A stretch of DNA of 64,000 nucleotides from Kaistella faecalis (GTDB lineage Bacteria; Bacteroidota; Bacteroidia; Flavobacteriales; Weeksellaceae), in NCBI RefSeq assembly GCF_019195395.1, contig NZ_CP078067.1, positions 620,001 through 684,000 of the forward strand. The letters are read 5' to 3'. Position 1 is the stretch's first letter. Each line of letters begins with the position of its first letter. The notes beneath the pieces were generated by a model. That model made no database searches, was not told the origin of the DNA, and saw nothing but the letters and a program-made list of their open reading frames with translations. Positions 51,822-60,864 of this stretch are shown here, piece after piece. The position numbers and the translations under genes were made by a program.

Positions 51822-52052
51822 TTAGTCTTTTTTATTGATCTTTGGATCGTAGTAAGGATGATGACCTTCTGTAGGTGAGAAATATTCTTTGTCTTTGTCG
51901 CCGCCCAGGGTTACGAGCAAAACATAGCACCAATAGGTGAATAGAGCTGTTGCAACCAGAAACAGTATCCAATTAATAACATTACCTGCTGCATCAAACA
52001 TACCGAAAGACCATTTGAATACATCGCTTAAGAAGAGAAAGAAAGACGTCAT
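51822..52052 (-). CDS. Small membrane protein, DUF6341-like
   Basis: 76 aa with a central transmembrane segment (NVINWILFLVATALFTYWCY) and a charged cytoplasmic C terminus (EGHHPYYDPKINKKD). The NVINW motif and length match the DUF6341 family, which in flavobacteria sits beside DUF6427 genes, as it does here (divergent). Function unknown. Family assignment is from memory of the pattern. Confidence 0.7.
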   Translation of the reverse strand: MTSFFLFLSDVFKWSFGMFDAAGNVINWILFLVATALFTYWCYVLLVTLGGDKDKEYFSPTEGHHPYYDPKINKKD

Positions 52053-52094
52053 TATTTTCCTTTTTTAAATTAACTTTGCACAAAATTAGTAAAA

Positions 52095-53003
52095 ATGTTT
52101 CGATTACTTTCTAAAGAAAGCAATATTTTTTCCATCCCAGTCTACATCGGTGTTCTTCTTTTGATCGTAATCGGATTCAACTTTCTCGACCTTAGCACTT
52201 TAGACTTTTTTTCTGCCGTTATCACCTTTGCAGGCGTAGCAATGGGCTATTTCTGTTTCAATACCATTGCACTTAATTACCAGACACATTTGCCTTTGTT
52301 TCTTTACACAGCTTTCATTTTCGCTCTTTATCCGGGTGATCTGGACATTGGTATTGCGGTCTCGCTGTTCACTAATTCTATTATTCTTATTCTGTTGACC
52401 AATGTTGATATTAGTGTAAGGAAAAATTCATACCCTTTGGTAGGAGCAATTTTAGCGTTGAATTTCATCTTTTTGCCGACCACCTGGCCCATGTCGATTT
52501 TCGTGATTTTTCATATTTTCGGAACTTCAGACAGGATCGGATTGCACTTATTCCGGCTCTTTTACGGAATGTTCCTCATCGCACTCTCCTATTTTGGGCT
52601 TGCTTATATGCTGGATCTGAATTCATGGAATCCCACATACTTTCCTTTCGGCGATTTTACACCTTCGGAAAATCTGGAACCTTTAATCTGGTTGATTCCG
52701 GTTGCTGTCCTGCTGCTTCACGCGGTTATGGACCATTTCCGGCACTTTAATAAAAAAAGTCCTGTAAGCAAATTTAAATATACATTTCTGCTCATATTTT
52801 CACTGGCACAGCTCATTACGGTAGTGCTTTACATGGGCAATAATTTCGAGTATCTGCTTTTAATGGCCTTTCCTGTTTCGGTTATCTTGAGCAGAATGCT
52901 GAAATTTCTCCCCAAGTACTGGATGCGGGAATGCGGATTATGGCTGATTATCATAAGCCTGATCATCTTTAAACTTCATGGCTATTATAATTTTAATATT
53001 TAA
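52095..53003 (+). CDS. DUF6427 family membrane protein
   Basis: 302 aa, hydrophobic throughout, about nine to ten transmembrane segments. It starts MFRLLSKESNIFSIPVYIGV. NSYPLVGAILALNFIFLPTT and IFHIFGTSDRIGLHLFR are typical of DUF6427. Function unknown. Promoter box TAACTTTG upstream. First gene of a unit with DUF3109 (6 nt later) and MgtC (24 nt later). Confidence 0.82.
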   Translation: MFRLLSKESNIFSIPVYIGVLLLIVIGFNFLDLSTLDFFSAVITFAGVAMGYFCFNTIALNYQTHLPLFLYTAFIFALYPGDLDIGIAVSLFTNSIILILLTNVDISVRKNSYPLVGAILALNFIFLPTTWPMSIFVIFHIFGTSDRIGLHLFRLFYGMFLIALSYFGLAYMLDLNSWNPTYFPFGDFTPSENLEPLIWLIPVAVLLLHAVMDHFRHFNKKSPVSKFKYTFLLIFSLAQLITVVLYMGNNFEYLLLMAFPVSVILSRMLKFLPKYWMRECGLWLIIISLIIFKLHGYYNFNI

Positions 53004-53009
53004 ACGACG

Positions 53010-53594
53010 ATGATTCAAATTGAAAATAAATTAATTTCTGAAGACATTTTTTCTGAAGAATTTGTGTGTAATCTGAGCCGATGCAAAGGCGCATGCTGTG
53101 TTGCAGGCGATGTAGGAGCTCCTTTGGAAAAATACGAAACAGAGATCCTCGACAGAATTTTCCCACAGGTAAAACCTTATTTGAGGCCTGAAGGAATTAA
53201 AGCTCTGGAAGAACAGGGAACATGGACTCTTGATCCAAACGATGGTGATTTTGTAACTCCAATGGTGAACGGCGAAGAATGCGCCTATGTAATTTTTGAT
53301 GAGAAAGGCATCACCAAATGCGGAATTGAAAAAGCCTACGAAGATGGCGCAGTAGATTGGCATAAGCCGATTTCGTGCCATTTATACCCAATCCGCGTCA
53401 CCGAATATTCGACTTTTACCGCCCTTAATTATCATGAATGGGAAATCTGTAATCCGGCATGTGAATTAGGAAAAGAACTGAAAGTGCCCGTTTATAAATT
53501 CCTTAAAACCCCGCTTATCAGAAAATACGGTGAAGAATTTTATGACACGCTGTGCGACGCGGCAGACGAGTGGAAAACCGAATATGGTTCGTAA
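53010..53594 (+). CDS. DUF3109 family cysteine-rich protein
   Basis: 194 aa cytoplasmic protein. Cys pattern: VCNLSRCKGACCVAGDVGA, GEECAYVIF, ITKCGIEKAY, ISCHLYPIRV, EICNPACELG. The CKGACC core with later Cys suggests a zinc- or Fe-S-binding site like YkgJ/DUF3109 proteins. Function unknown. It lies 6 nt after DUF6427. Confidence 0.92.
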   Translation: MIQIENKLISEDIFSEEFVCNLSRCKGACCVAGDVGAPLEKYETEILDRIFPQVKPYLRPEGIKALEEQGTWTLDPNDGDFVTPMVNGEECAYVIFDEKGITKCGIEKAYEDGAVDWHKPISCHLYPIRVTEYSTFTALNYHEWEICNPACELGKELKVPVYKFLKTPLIRKYGEEFYDTLCDAADEWKTEYGS

Positions 53595-53618
53595 AAAATT
53601 TCTATCTTTAAATAAAAA

Positions 53619-54266
53619 ATGTCGGAACATTTTGAATTTTTAGATATTTACAAAGCAATTATTTCCATTATAGCAGGACTTATTTTAGGTTTTGAAAGGG
53701 AAATGAAGGACAAATCCGCGGGGTTGAAAACCATCACCATCATTTGTCTGGGGTCTACCCTTTTTTCGATTATTTCCTATAAACTCGCCGGTGACGGTGA
53801 CCCCACCAGAATCGCTTCCTATATTGTGAGCGGAATCGGTTTTCTGGGTGCGGGCGTAATTTTTAAAGAAGGCTTCACCGTGTATGGACTTACCACAGCG
53901 GGCATTATCTGGATGGCTGCAGCAGTTGGAATGGCTATTGGTTTCGGAGAAATATATATCGCCTTTACCTTTCTTATTTCGGCAATCCTAATTATTTATA
54001 CAGCGAAATATCTTACAAAACATTTTCTGCCGCTTCATCACCACAAAATTCTTAAGATGCGAATGAACACGCATAATTTTCTCACTCACAAAAAAGCAAT
54101 TTTAAGCGATCTGAAAGCAATGACCAGCGAACTGAACGAAATTGCAATCGAGAAAGATTTCGATCATATCTTACTGACGCTGGAGATTCATATTTCTGAA
54201 AAACAGCTGGATCAAATGGAGAACTTCCTCACTTCCAATAAGGATCTGGAATATTTCAGTTACTAA
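53619..54266 (+). CDS. MgtC/SapB family membrane protein
   Basis: 215 aa. Four to five transmembrane segments in the first ~135 residues with the MgtC signatures GLILGFEREMKDKSAGLKTI and GIGFLGAGVIFKEGFTVYGLT. The C-terminal ~80 residues are a soluble ACT-like domain (LDQMENFLTSNKDLEYFSY). Known relatives protect against low magnesium or help inside host cells; role here unknown. Last gene of the DUF6427 unit, followed by a terminator. Confidence 0.92.
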   Translation: MSEHFEFLDIYKAIISIIAGLILGFEREMKDKSAGLKTITIICLGSTLFSIISYKLAGDGDPTRIASYIVSGIGFLGAGVIFKEGFTVYGLTTAGIIWMAAAVGMAIGFGEIYIAFTFLISAILIIYTAKYLTKHFLPLHHHKILKMRMNTHNFLTHKKAILSDLKAMTSELNEIAIEKDFDHILLTLEIHISEKQLDQMENFLTSNKDLEYFSY

Positions 54267-54273
54267 AAAATTA

Positions 54274-54314
54274 AAAAAAATCCGTTCTGCAAAAACAGAA
54301 CAGATTTTTTTTTG
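54274..54314 (+). terminator. Terminator after the MgtC gene
   Basis: GTTCTG, CAAAAA loop, CAGAAC, flanked by A- and T-runs with one bulge; bidirectional with the convergent lipoprotein gene ending at 54356. Confidence 0.85.
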
Positions 54315-54355
54315 CTACATGATTTTTCAACTTAAAATATTTATTTAATTTAATT

Positions 54356-55645
54356 CTAATATGTCGTTAAGAATAAATTTCCTAAATTTTCCTGATTAAA
54401 ACTTGAAATTTCCTGACCGTTTTTAAAAACTTTCTGAATCTGTTCGTATTCCGAATTATATGAAACCAGCAGGTAAACATCATTATCCATAACTTTGATA
54501 CTCTCAACCTGTCTGCCAAAAGGAATTTCTGTCATGACATTATTTTTCCAGTACGCAAGCTTTCCGGCATTATTGTAACCGGCTACATAAACATCATCAT
54601 TTACAACATCCATACACATGATCCCTTCACAGTCCGCAAATTCGTGAATTTCATTATTTTTCCAATAAAATCCCATTCTTTTATCAGTAAAAAATTTCAG
54701 ACCCCCACCGCCAATATATACATTGCCATTTTCGACATCAATGCTTGTTATATAAGAAAAATTAAATGTTGTGGGTTCGGGAAGTTGATATAATGTTCCA
54801 TTCTTCCAGTAAACAGGTTTATAATCGTTTTCGTAAATAGAACTGGCAATATAAACATCATCATTATCAATTTTCATTTTAGAAATACGGGGATCAGAAT
54901 ACCTTCCATTCCACGTAGAACCGGGCAATATTACTTTATTTCCATTTTTCCAGTAACATTTATAGTAGGAGTACGGAATATATCTCGTAACCGATCCTAC
55001 CACGTAAACATCATTTCCGTTTACAGCTATATCTTCTGCGCTACTAAGTTCAGTAGAATTAAGTGGTTCTAAAGTTTTTAATATACCGTTTTTCCAGTAC
55101 GATGCAATTCTGCGATGATCAGGCACATCTCCATTTGTGATGAATCCAGATGAATAAACATTGTTCTCTGCTACGAAAATATTACCTCCAAAATTTTGAA
55201 AACCCGATAAAACTTCCAAACTGGTAGAATTACCATTCTTCCAAAATTTTGATTTTGCAGAAATATATAAATCTGTAACACCCGAAAGTGTCTTAACATT
55301 AATAATTTCTGATGTGCCTGAAACATTTCCCGTAGCGTCTCTAGAGGATACAGAGACGCTATGTAAACTAGCAGAATTTAATTCCCGAATATCAATATTG
55401 GTTTCTTTAGAAGTATATAATTGATCGTTCACAGAAATAAGATATTCTGACACTCCGACATTATCAGTGGAAGCAGACCAATTTAAACTGAAAGAATTTT
55501 TGGTAATTTTACTAACCGAAATGTTTTGGGGTGGCGTAGGTTTTTGTGTATCCAATGTTGATGTTTCAGTTTCTCCTCTACAAGAAACCAATAAAAATAG
55601 AATGATAAAAACTGTAACAAAACTTTTAAAGTAAATTTTTAGCAT
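54356..55645 (-). CDS. Lipoprotein with FN3 domain and predicted six-bladed propeller
   Basis: 429 aa. Lipobox LLVSC puts the lipid on Cys22. Residues about 37-118 are a fibronectin type III domain (PPQNISVSKITKNSFSLNWS). Then six repeats of ~47 residues, each with a YWKNG-type strand and a D-V-Y-[IV]-x-G strand (for example VNGNDVYVVG, DVVNDDVYVAG, KVMDNDVYLLV). The spacing fits a beta-propeller with one blade per repeat. No catalytic residues seen; probably surface-bound and involved in binding. Monocistronic. Confidence 0.78.
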   Translation of the reverse strand: MLKIYFKSFVTVFIILFLLVSCRGETETSTLDTQKPTPPQNISVSKITKNSFSLNWSASTDNVGVSEYLISVNDQLYTSKETNIDIRELNSASLHSVSVSSRDATGNVSGTSEIINVKTLSGVTDLYISAKSKFWKNGNSTSLEVLSGFQNFGGNIFVAENNVYSSGFITNGDVPDHRRIASYWKNGILKTLEPLNSTELSSAEDIAVNGNDVYVVGSVTRYIPYSYYKCYWKNGNKVILPGSTWNGRYSDPRISKMKIDNDDVYIASSIYENDYKPVYWKNGTLYQLPEPTTFNFSYITSIDVENGNVYIGGGGLKFFTDKRMGFYWKNNEIHEFADCEGIMCMDVVNDDVYVAGYNNAGKLAYWKNNVMTEIPFGRQVESIKVMDNDVYLLVSYNSEYEQIQKVFKNGQEISSFNQENLGNLFLTTY

Positions 55646-55693
55646 ATAATTAAGAATATTTGTAGTGTAAATATATATTTATTAATCTTAACA

Positions 55694-55733
55694 AAAAAAA
55701 TCCGTCTCATTGCTGAGACGGATTTTATATTTA
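55694..55733 (-). terminator. Terminator of tig
   Basis: AAAATCCGTCTCA arm, 6-nt loop, TGAGACGGATTTT arm; 12 nt after the tig stop. Confidence 0.85.
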
Positions 55734-55744
55734 AGATTAAACAA

Positions 55745-57079
55745 TTACTTTTTCAATTCTTCCAAAAACTCATCGTGAGAGATTTTAGTCGCTTTTTTAG
55801 TTGCTTTCTCAAGGATTACATCTTTCAGTTTAGCCATTCCAACTTCTGCGGAAATCTGACGAACCTGTTCCTGATCTTTCAACATTTCAACAGCATATTT
55901 CTGAATTTCTTCATCAGATAAATGGTGGATTCCGTAGATTGCCAACTGGTTTTTCACCAACTGCTCAGCCTGAGAAAGGATATCAGCATACTCTAATTTA
56001 ATCTCGTTATCATTCATCAGTTTTCCTTCTAGAATCTGGTATTTCAACTGATTTCTTTCAGCTTCCAGAACTTCTTTTGCATGATCTTCAGACTTGATGT
56101 TTTCGTTGCTGAACATTAAGAATTTAACGAGGAAATTTTCAGGAAGCTTCACTTCTTCTTTTTCGTTGATCTGCTCAAGAACTTTGTTCACGAAATGAAC
56201 ATCTGCATTCTGCTGGAAATATTCATCCAATTCAGTTTTTACTTTTGCTTTCAGTTCGTCTTCAGACTTAATGGTTCCTTCGCCATAAACTTTATCGAAT
56301 AAATCCTGGTTAAGTTCTGCCAAATCCAATCCGTAGAAATCTTTCACTTTCACTTCGATCTGGTCGTGGTGAAGGTGCTCTACTTCAGCTTTACTGAAAC
56401 CTAACTCAGTTGCCAAAGTTTCGTTTTTCTCTAAATCTTCTTTAGAAACCTTTACAGATTCATCCATTTTCAAAGCTTTAACGAGGTTAAATGCTTCTTT
56501 TCTCTCTGCATTGATTACTACAGATTTTGGAGCGTGATTGTGCTCACCTTCTGCATTTTCTTCTACAACCTGGCTGATTTCAAGGGCTACGTGAGAATCA
56601 TCTCCGATTACTTCTTGTGGAACCTGAGTTGCGAAACGCTTCTGCATATTTTCGATGCTTTGTCCGATTTCTTTGTCAGAAGCTTCAACCTGATAATGTG
56701 GCGCTTCATACTTAGCCAAATCAATCGTGAAATCCGGCTCGTAACCAACTTCAAAAGCAACAGAAAGCTGCTCTGCGTTCAGGTTAAGATCGTCTACCGG
56801 CTGCGGTACAGGCTGACCAACCAATCTAAGTTTGTTTTCGTTTACATAGTTATTTAACGCATCAGAAACCTGTTTGTTGATTTCTTCAAAAGCGATCCCT
56901 GCTTCATACTGCTTTCTTACCATGCTCAACGGCACTTTTCCTTTTCTGAATCCCGGAACCTGTGCGTTTTTTGCATAATTGATAAGTTGTTTTTCAACTT
57001 TACCTTTGTAATCTGCTTTATCTATCGTAACTGTAAGTAACGCGCTTACTTCATCGTGGTTTGTCGCTGTAACGTTCAT
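55745..57079 (-). CDS. tig: Trigger factor
   Basis: 444 aa ribosome-associated chaperone. The ribosome-binding signature is NAQVPGFRKGKVPLSMVRKQ (34-53). The middle domain, where FKBP-type prolyl isomerase lies, is weakly conserved and has a His/Asn/Asp-rich stretch (AEGEHNHAPK). The C-terminal arms are long Glu/Lys/Gln-rich helices ending DEFLEELKK. Bacteroidota trigger factors often have a reduced isomerase domain, so activity may be chaperone only (inference). Promoter box TATTTTTG upstream. Monocistronic. Confidence 0.93.
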   Translation of the reverse strand: MNVTATNHDEVSALLTVTIDKADYKGKVEKQLINYAKNAQVPGFRKGKVPLSMVRKQYEAGIAFEEINKQVSDALNNYVNENKLRLVGQPVPQPVDDLNLNAEQLSVAFEVGYEPDFTIDLAKYEAPHYQVEASDKEIGQSIENMQKRFATQVPQEVIGDDSHVALEISQVVEENAEGEHNHAPKSVVINAERKEAFNLVKALKMDESVKVSKEDLEKNETLATELGFSKAEVEHLHHDQIEVKVKDFYGLDLAELNQDLFDKVYGEGTIKSEDELKAKVKTELDEYFQQNADVHFVNKVLEQINEKEEVKLPENFLVKFLMFSNENIKSEDHAKEVLEAERNQLKYQILEGKLMNDNEIKLEYADILSQAEQLVKNQLAIYGIHHLSDEEIQKYAVEMLKDQEQVRQISAEVGMAKLKDVILEKATKKATKISHDEFLEELKK

Positions 57080-57259
57080 TGTTATGTTTTGAAAATTTAG
57101 GTTGCAAAAATAGTAAAAATTTATTAAAAGATTCTCGGTAAAAAATTATAAAAAATACTAAAAAAAATCATCTGCAATTAAGCAAATGATTTATTCTTTG
57201 AAAACACCACAAATACACAATTACTGAAAATTAATCGTTTATTTGGGGCTGAAAAAATT

Positions 57260-57820
57260 TTAATGAAGATCTACAAGAGCATTCACATCGGTTTCGCCAC
57301 CGGATGTTTGCCCTTGCTGGTTCTCTGCTGAAGGATAATTTTGGTTTACAGAAGTAGGAGTATGCACCAATTTGATGTTGGCTTTTCCTGTTGCTGAAAC
57401 CGAATTGATTTTCCATTCAGTGCTTAATCCTACTTTGTTTCCATCAGTTCTTACCACATCATCCGAAGTCCGTTGCACGGTAACATCAGAATCAGAGAAC
57501 TGGAACGTAATGAAATGCTCGTCTTTTTCTTTAATAATATCGTTGTTTGCACTGTGATAATGATCATCGTGTTTCACCTGGAAATCCAGTTTTACAGCAT
57601 ACGTTGCGCCTACTTCCAGATGTAAATGCTTATCTGCAACGCCTCCGATATAATTTACTGTCTGAACATCCGAAGCATTATTTTTATTGGTTGCGGTAAC
57701 CACCAATTTTTCTATGTCTTCGTGTTCATGAATGTCTTCAGGAATTTCATCGTTATTTCTACAAGAAAACAAGATAAACGCTGCAAATAAAACTAAACTG
57801 ATATTGAATAAATTTTTCAT
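57260..57820 (-). CDS. Histidine-rich lipoprotein of the metal-uptake operon
   Basis: 186 aa. Lipobox FILFSC with Cys20, then three His/Asp clusters: IHEHED, DKHLHLEV and KHDDHYHS. The rest is beta-rich with VNYIGGVADKHLHLEVGATY and HFITFQFSDSD. I do not know a named family. The gene lies 56 nt after a TonB-dependent receptor gene on the same strand, so a role as a surface or periplasmic metal-binding partner is likely (inference; zinc or copper). Confidence 0.75.
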   Translation of the reverse strand: MKNLFNISLVLFAAFILFSCRNNDEIPEDIHEHEDIEKLVVTATNKNNASDVQTVNYIGGVADKHLHLEVGATYAVKLDFQVKHDDHYHSANNDIIKEKDEHFITFQFSDSDVTVQRTSDDVVRTDGNKVGLSTEWKINSVSATGKANIKLVHTPTSVNQNYPSAENQQGQTSGGETDVNALVDLH

Positions 57821-57876
57821 TTTTTTAAATTTTTTAAAGGTTAATTGTTCTTATTATTGATTAAATAAGATTTTTA

Positions 57877-60258
57877 TTAAATTTTGAATTGAACCGTTGC
57901 CACGAAATTTCGTCCCGGTTCCGGCATGAAATACCTCAATCTGTTGAGATACTCTTTGTAATGGGTATTAAAAATATTGTTGACTCTGAAATTGATGTTC
58001 ATATTTTTTAAAACATTAAATCCAAAAGCCGCATTGAAAATTGAATAAGACTCCGGCGTAGCGCTGTAATCAATTTCTCGGGTAACCAAAGTACCGTTCT
58101 CGATGAAATCTACATTTTGGTTTCGAATCGGATATCTTTTCTGCTGAAATACCGTTTCATTTTCCAGCTTTACAAAAAGGTTTCCCCATTTTTCAGATTT
58201 CCATTCTATTGTATTTCTCCAACTTGTAGGCATCATTAAGATTAAAGGTTCCTGATTTCCCAAGTCGTCACCGCGCAATGCACTGAAGGAGGAATTCAAC
58301 TTCAACAGATCGGTAAACCGCAATTCTGCATCAGCATCAACTCCGAAAATTCTCGCTTTGATTTGCTGATAACTCCACACCACAAAAACACCTCTGTTCG
58401 TAGACTTCACACCGGTTGGGATCTGGTTTATAAACGAATCCGAAAACATGAGATAAGGATTAATTTCGAAAGACAATCCTTTCAAAAAATCCACTTTTGC
58501 GATGGTAGAAAAATTAAGATGGCTGATGCTTTCTTTTTTCATGTCCAACGCACCTTCTTCCATAATCGCAGCAGAATGGTGTAGCCCGTCAGCAAACAGT
58601 TCCGCAGCATTCGGAGCGCGTTCTGCCCGGGAAAAATTGAGTTTGAAATTCCAATTCTTACTTAAATGATAATTGAAACCCACATTTCCCGAAAAATTAT
58701 GATAATCTAAAACAGGACGCGTCAAAACCCGGCTATCGCTTTCTTTCACGAAGAAATCCGGAAAAAGATTCGCATATTTTTCCCAAACGGATGCGTCATA
58801 ATATTTATAGGCATCATATCGGTTGAAATCGTATCTCGCACCGGTCTCCGCATTCAGCTGATCATTGATTTGGAATTTGAAAACCGAAAAAATTCCGGCA
58901 TCATATCGGTAATAATCAGGAATCAAACGTCTTGCTTGGGTCGCCGGATTAGGGAAATTATCCTGTATTCCACCAGAAATTCCGCTTTCGATGTTCCATG
59001 TTCCTCTTTCCAAAAGATGCGTCAAACTTGCATTATGAGTAACCAGGCGTAAATCCATCGAAGGCGTTTCGCTCAAATCACCTTTTCGGATGTCGTATTC
59101 TTTTCTGCTGTTCAACTGAAAACTATACTGAAGAGAGATTTTCCCGATATTCAAAAACCTTTTATATGCAGAAATTTTTGCCAAATGATGACTCACCTCC
59201 TGCTTAGGATTTTCGATATCATAGCTGAATTCATCCAAAAAATAAGGCTGCCCAAAATTGATGGCTTTATAAAAATCTTCCGGACCACCAAGATGCGCTC
59301 CCTTGAAAATCCCGAATTCCTGCTGAATTCCGCTGTACAAAACATCAAAACCCTGCTTGAAAGCATGATTTCCGAAAGAAAAATCAAAAGAACCAATTTC
59401 CGCTCCCGTGTTTTGCAGCGTATGGTGCGGAATGTACTGATCGCCCAACTTTTTATAGGATCCGCCAGACTTTACAAACCACTTGTTCTCCCAGACTTTA
59501 GTTACATCTGCAGCAACCTCGCCTCCTTTACCGTTCGATATTCCGGAGAATCTCAGACGCCCGAAAATCGTGTCTTTCCTGAGTGTAATTGCCGGTTCCA
59601 AAACCACAACGCCGCCCACACTTTCGTTACCATATTTCAATGCCGAAGCACCTTTTACAACATCAATATGTTCCACCATATTCACATCAACATTCGGTGC
59701 ATGCTCCACGCCCCATTCCTGTTCCGCCATTTTTACACCATTGTTCATGATAGCAACCCGCGTTCCGTACAGCCCATGAATAACGGGTTTCGAAATATTG
59801 TTTCCCGTCTTTAAAGCCGTTACTCCCGAGATTCCGGTGAGTAGATTTCCGAGATTTTCCGTGGAATTGCGTTCGATTTCTTCTTTGCTTAAAGTTTTAA
59901 TAAGAACCGAACCCTCTTTTTTATGGATGGCGTGAATTTTCACGGTTTCAATTTCGGAAATATGATGTTCCAGATTCAGGGTAATTTCCAGATGTTTATC
60001 CACAACAATTTCCTCAGAAAGGTTTTGGCAATCCGGATGTGAAGCCAACAAGGTGTACGTTCCTTTTTTAATGGATTTAAAAACAAAATTGCCGTTTTCG
60101 TCGGAAGTTTCGGTTTCATTTCCGATTTTGATTGCTGCGTTTTTCAAAGGGATTTTATCATGAAAATCGATGATTTTGCCCCGAACTACGAACGTTTTTT
60201 GCGCACTGACGATTGTTAGTCCAAAAAAGACCAACAAGAAATTGAATAATAATTTCAT
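57877..60258 (-). CDS. TonB-dependent receptor with carboxypeptidase-regulatory-like domain
   Basis: 793 aa. Signal peptide MKLLFNFLLVFFGLTIVSAQ. Residues about 23-110 form a CarboxypepD_reg-like domain. The plug follows (LTGISGVTALKTGNNISKPV, VEHIDVVKGASALKYGNESV) and then a 22-strand type barrel to the aromatic C terminus FVATVQFKI. It moves a ligand across the outer membrane with energy from TonB. The plug and the His-containing linker (HISEIETVKIHAIHKKEG), with the operon partners, resemble zinc receptors of the ZnuD kind, but the ligand is not proven. Confidence 0.9.
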   Translation of the reverse strand: MKLLFNFLLVFFGLTIVSAQKTFVVRGKIIDFHDKIPLKNAAIKIGNETETSDENGNFVFKSIKKGTYTLLASHPDCQNLSEEIVVDKHLEITLNLEHHISEIETVKIHAIHKKEGSVLIKTLSKEEIERNSTENLGNLLTGISGVTALKTGNNISKPVIHGLYGTRVAIMNNGVKMAEQEWGVEHAPNVDVNMVEHIDVVKGASALKYGNESVGGVVVLEPAITLRKDTIFGRLRFSGISNGKGGEVAADVTKVWENKWFVKSGGSYKKLGDQYIPHHTLQNTGAEIGSFDFSFGNHAFKQGFDVLYSGIQQEFGIFKGAHLGGPEDFYKAINFGQPYFLDEFSYDIENPKQEVSHHLAKISAYKRFLNIGKISLQYSFQLNSRKEYDIRKGDLSETPSMDLRLVTHNASLTHLLERGTWNIESGISGGIQDNFPNPATQARRLIPDYYRYDAGIFSVFKFQINDQLNAETGARYDFNRYDAYKYYDASVWEKYANLFPDFFVKESDSRVLTRPVLDYHNFSGNVGFNYHLSKNWNFKLNFSRAERAPNAAELFADGLHHSAAIMEEGALDMKKESISHLNFSTIAKVDFLKGLSFEINPYLMFSDSFINQIPTGVKSTNRGVFVVWSYQQIKARIFGVDADAELRFTDLLKLNSSFSALRGDDLGNQEPLILMMPTSWRNTIEWKSEKWGNLFVKLENETVFQQKRYPIRNQNVDFIENGTLVTREIDYSATPESYSIFNAAFGFNVLKNMNINFRVNNIFNTHYKEYLNRLRYFMPEPGRNFVATVQFKI

Positions 60259-60349
60259 TAAATTAATTTAAGTATTAAATAAATACATAAAGCCGTTAAG
60301 ATTTGAAAATCAAATCTTTAGCGTTTCATTTTCAAGAAAATGATTTTAA

Positions 60350-60706
60350 TTAAATGAAAGTTGCCGGCGGACCCCGAAGCTGAACATTAAGGAATACCAG
60401 AGAAGAGAACCTCTGTTTGTAGGCGAAAATCTGTTGACGAAATTCAACAAATTTCTTTGTTGACAATGCGAAACCCTCAGGAATCAGGGTGTACCCATCA
60501 TGAAGAAGATGACAGGAAAGACAGTCGCTGAATTCCTGAGCAAAATAACCTTTTGAATATGTTTTTTCAGACTTCTTGAAATTGAAATCTTTAAACACTT
60601 CACCACTTCCGTGATTGTGAAAATTCTGCGAGAACAAAGCCACAAACAGATACAATGCTGCAAAAATTACAGCTGCTGTATGTCGGTATGTTCTTAATTT
60701 CCACAT
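60350..60706 (-). CDS. Small exported protein with CxxCH motif (DUF2946-like)
   Basis: 118 aa. Hydrophobic N-terminal segment (HTAAVIFAALYLFVALFS), then NFHNHGSG, a CLSCHLLHDGY motif and a C terminus LRGPPATFI. The C-x-x-C-H with nearby His and the RxPPA-like ending recall small proteins found next to copper or zinc transport genes, but the match to DUF2946 is loose. First gene of the operon with the TonB receptor and His-rich lipoprotein. Its -7 box ends four bases before the ATG. Confidence 0.7.
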   Translation of the reverse strand: MWKLRTYRHTAAVIFAALYLFVALFSQNFHNHGSGEVFKDFNFKKSEKTYSKGYFAQEFSDCLSCHLLHDGYTLIPEGFALSTKKFVEFRQQIFAYKQRFSSLVFLNVQLRGPPATFI

Positions 60707-60710
60707 TTCG

Positions 60711-60718
60711 CAAAAGTA
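60711..60718 (-). promoter_or_regulatory. -7 box of the metal-uptake operon
   Basis: TACTTTTG on the minus strand, four bases before the ATG. A TTTT sits 19 nt further upstream as a weak -33. Confidence 0.5.
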
Positions 60719-60864
60719 ATAAATATTTTTAGACCGGAAAACAAAAGGGGCAGTCTAAGGCCATTTTCGGTGATGAAATTAATTTTCTCTCATTTACCAA
60801 AGCTGTTAAATGTTAGGCCAATATTTGACGGAGATTTTGTAAATTTGTGCTGAAAATTTTATAT

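Noticed and set aside
59185..59814. 209-aa open frame antisense to the TonB receptor
   Set aside because: It lies completely within a well-supported receptor gene and its amino-acid make-up looks like a reverse-frame shadow.
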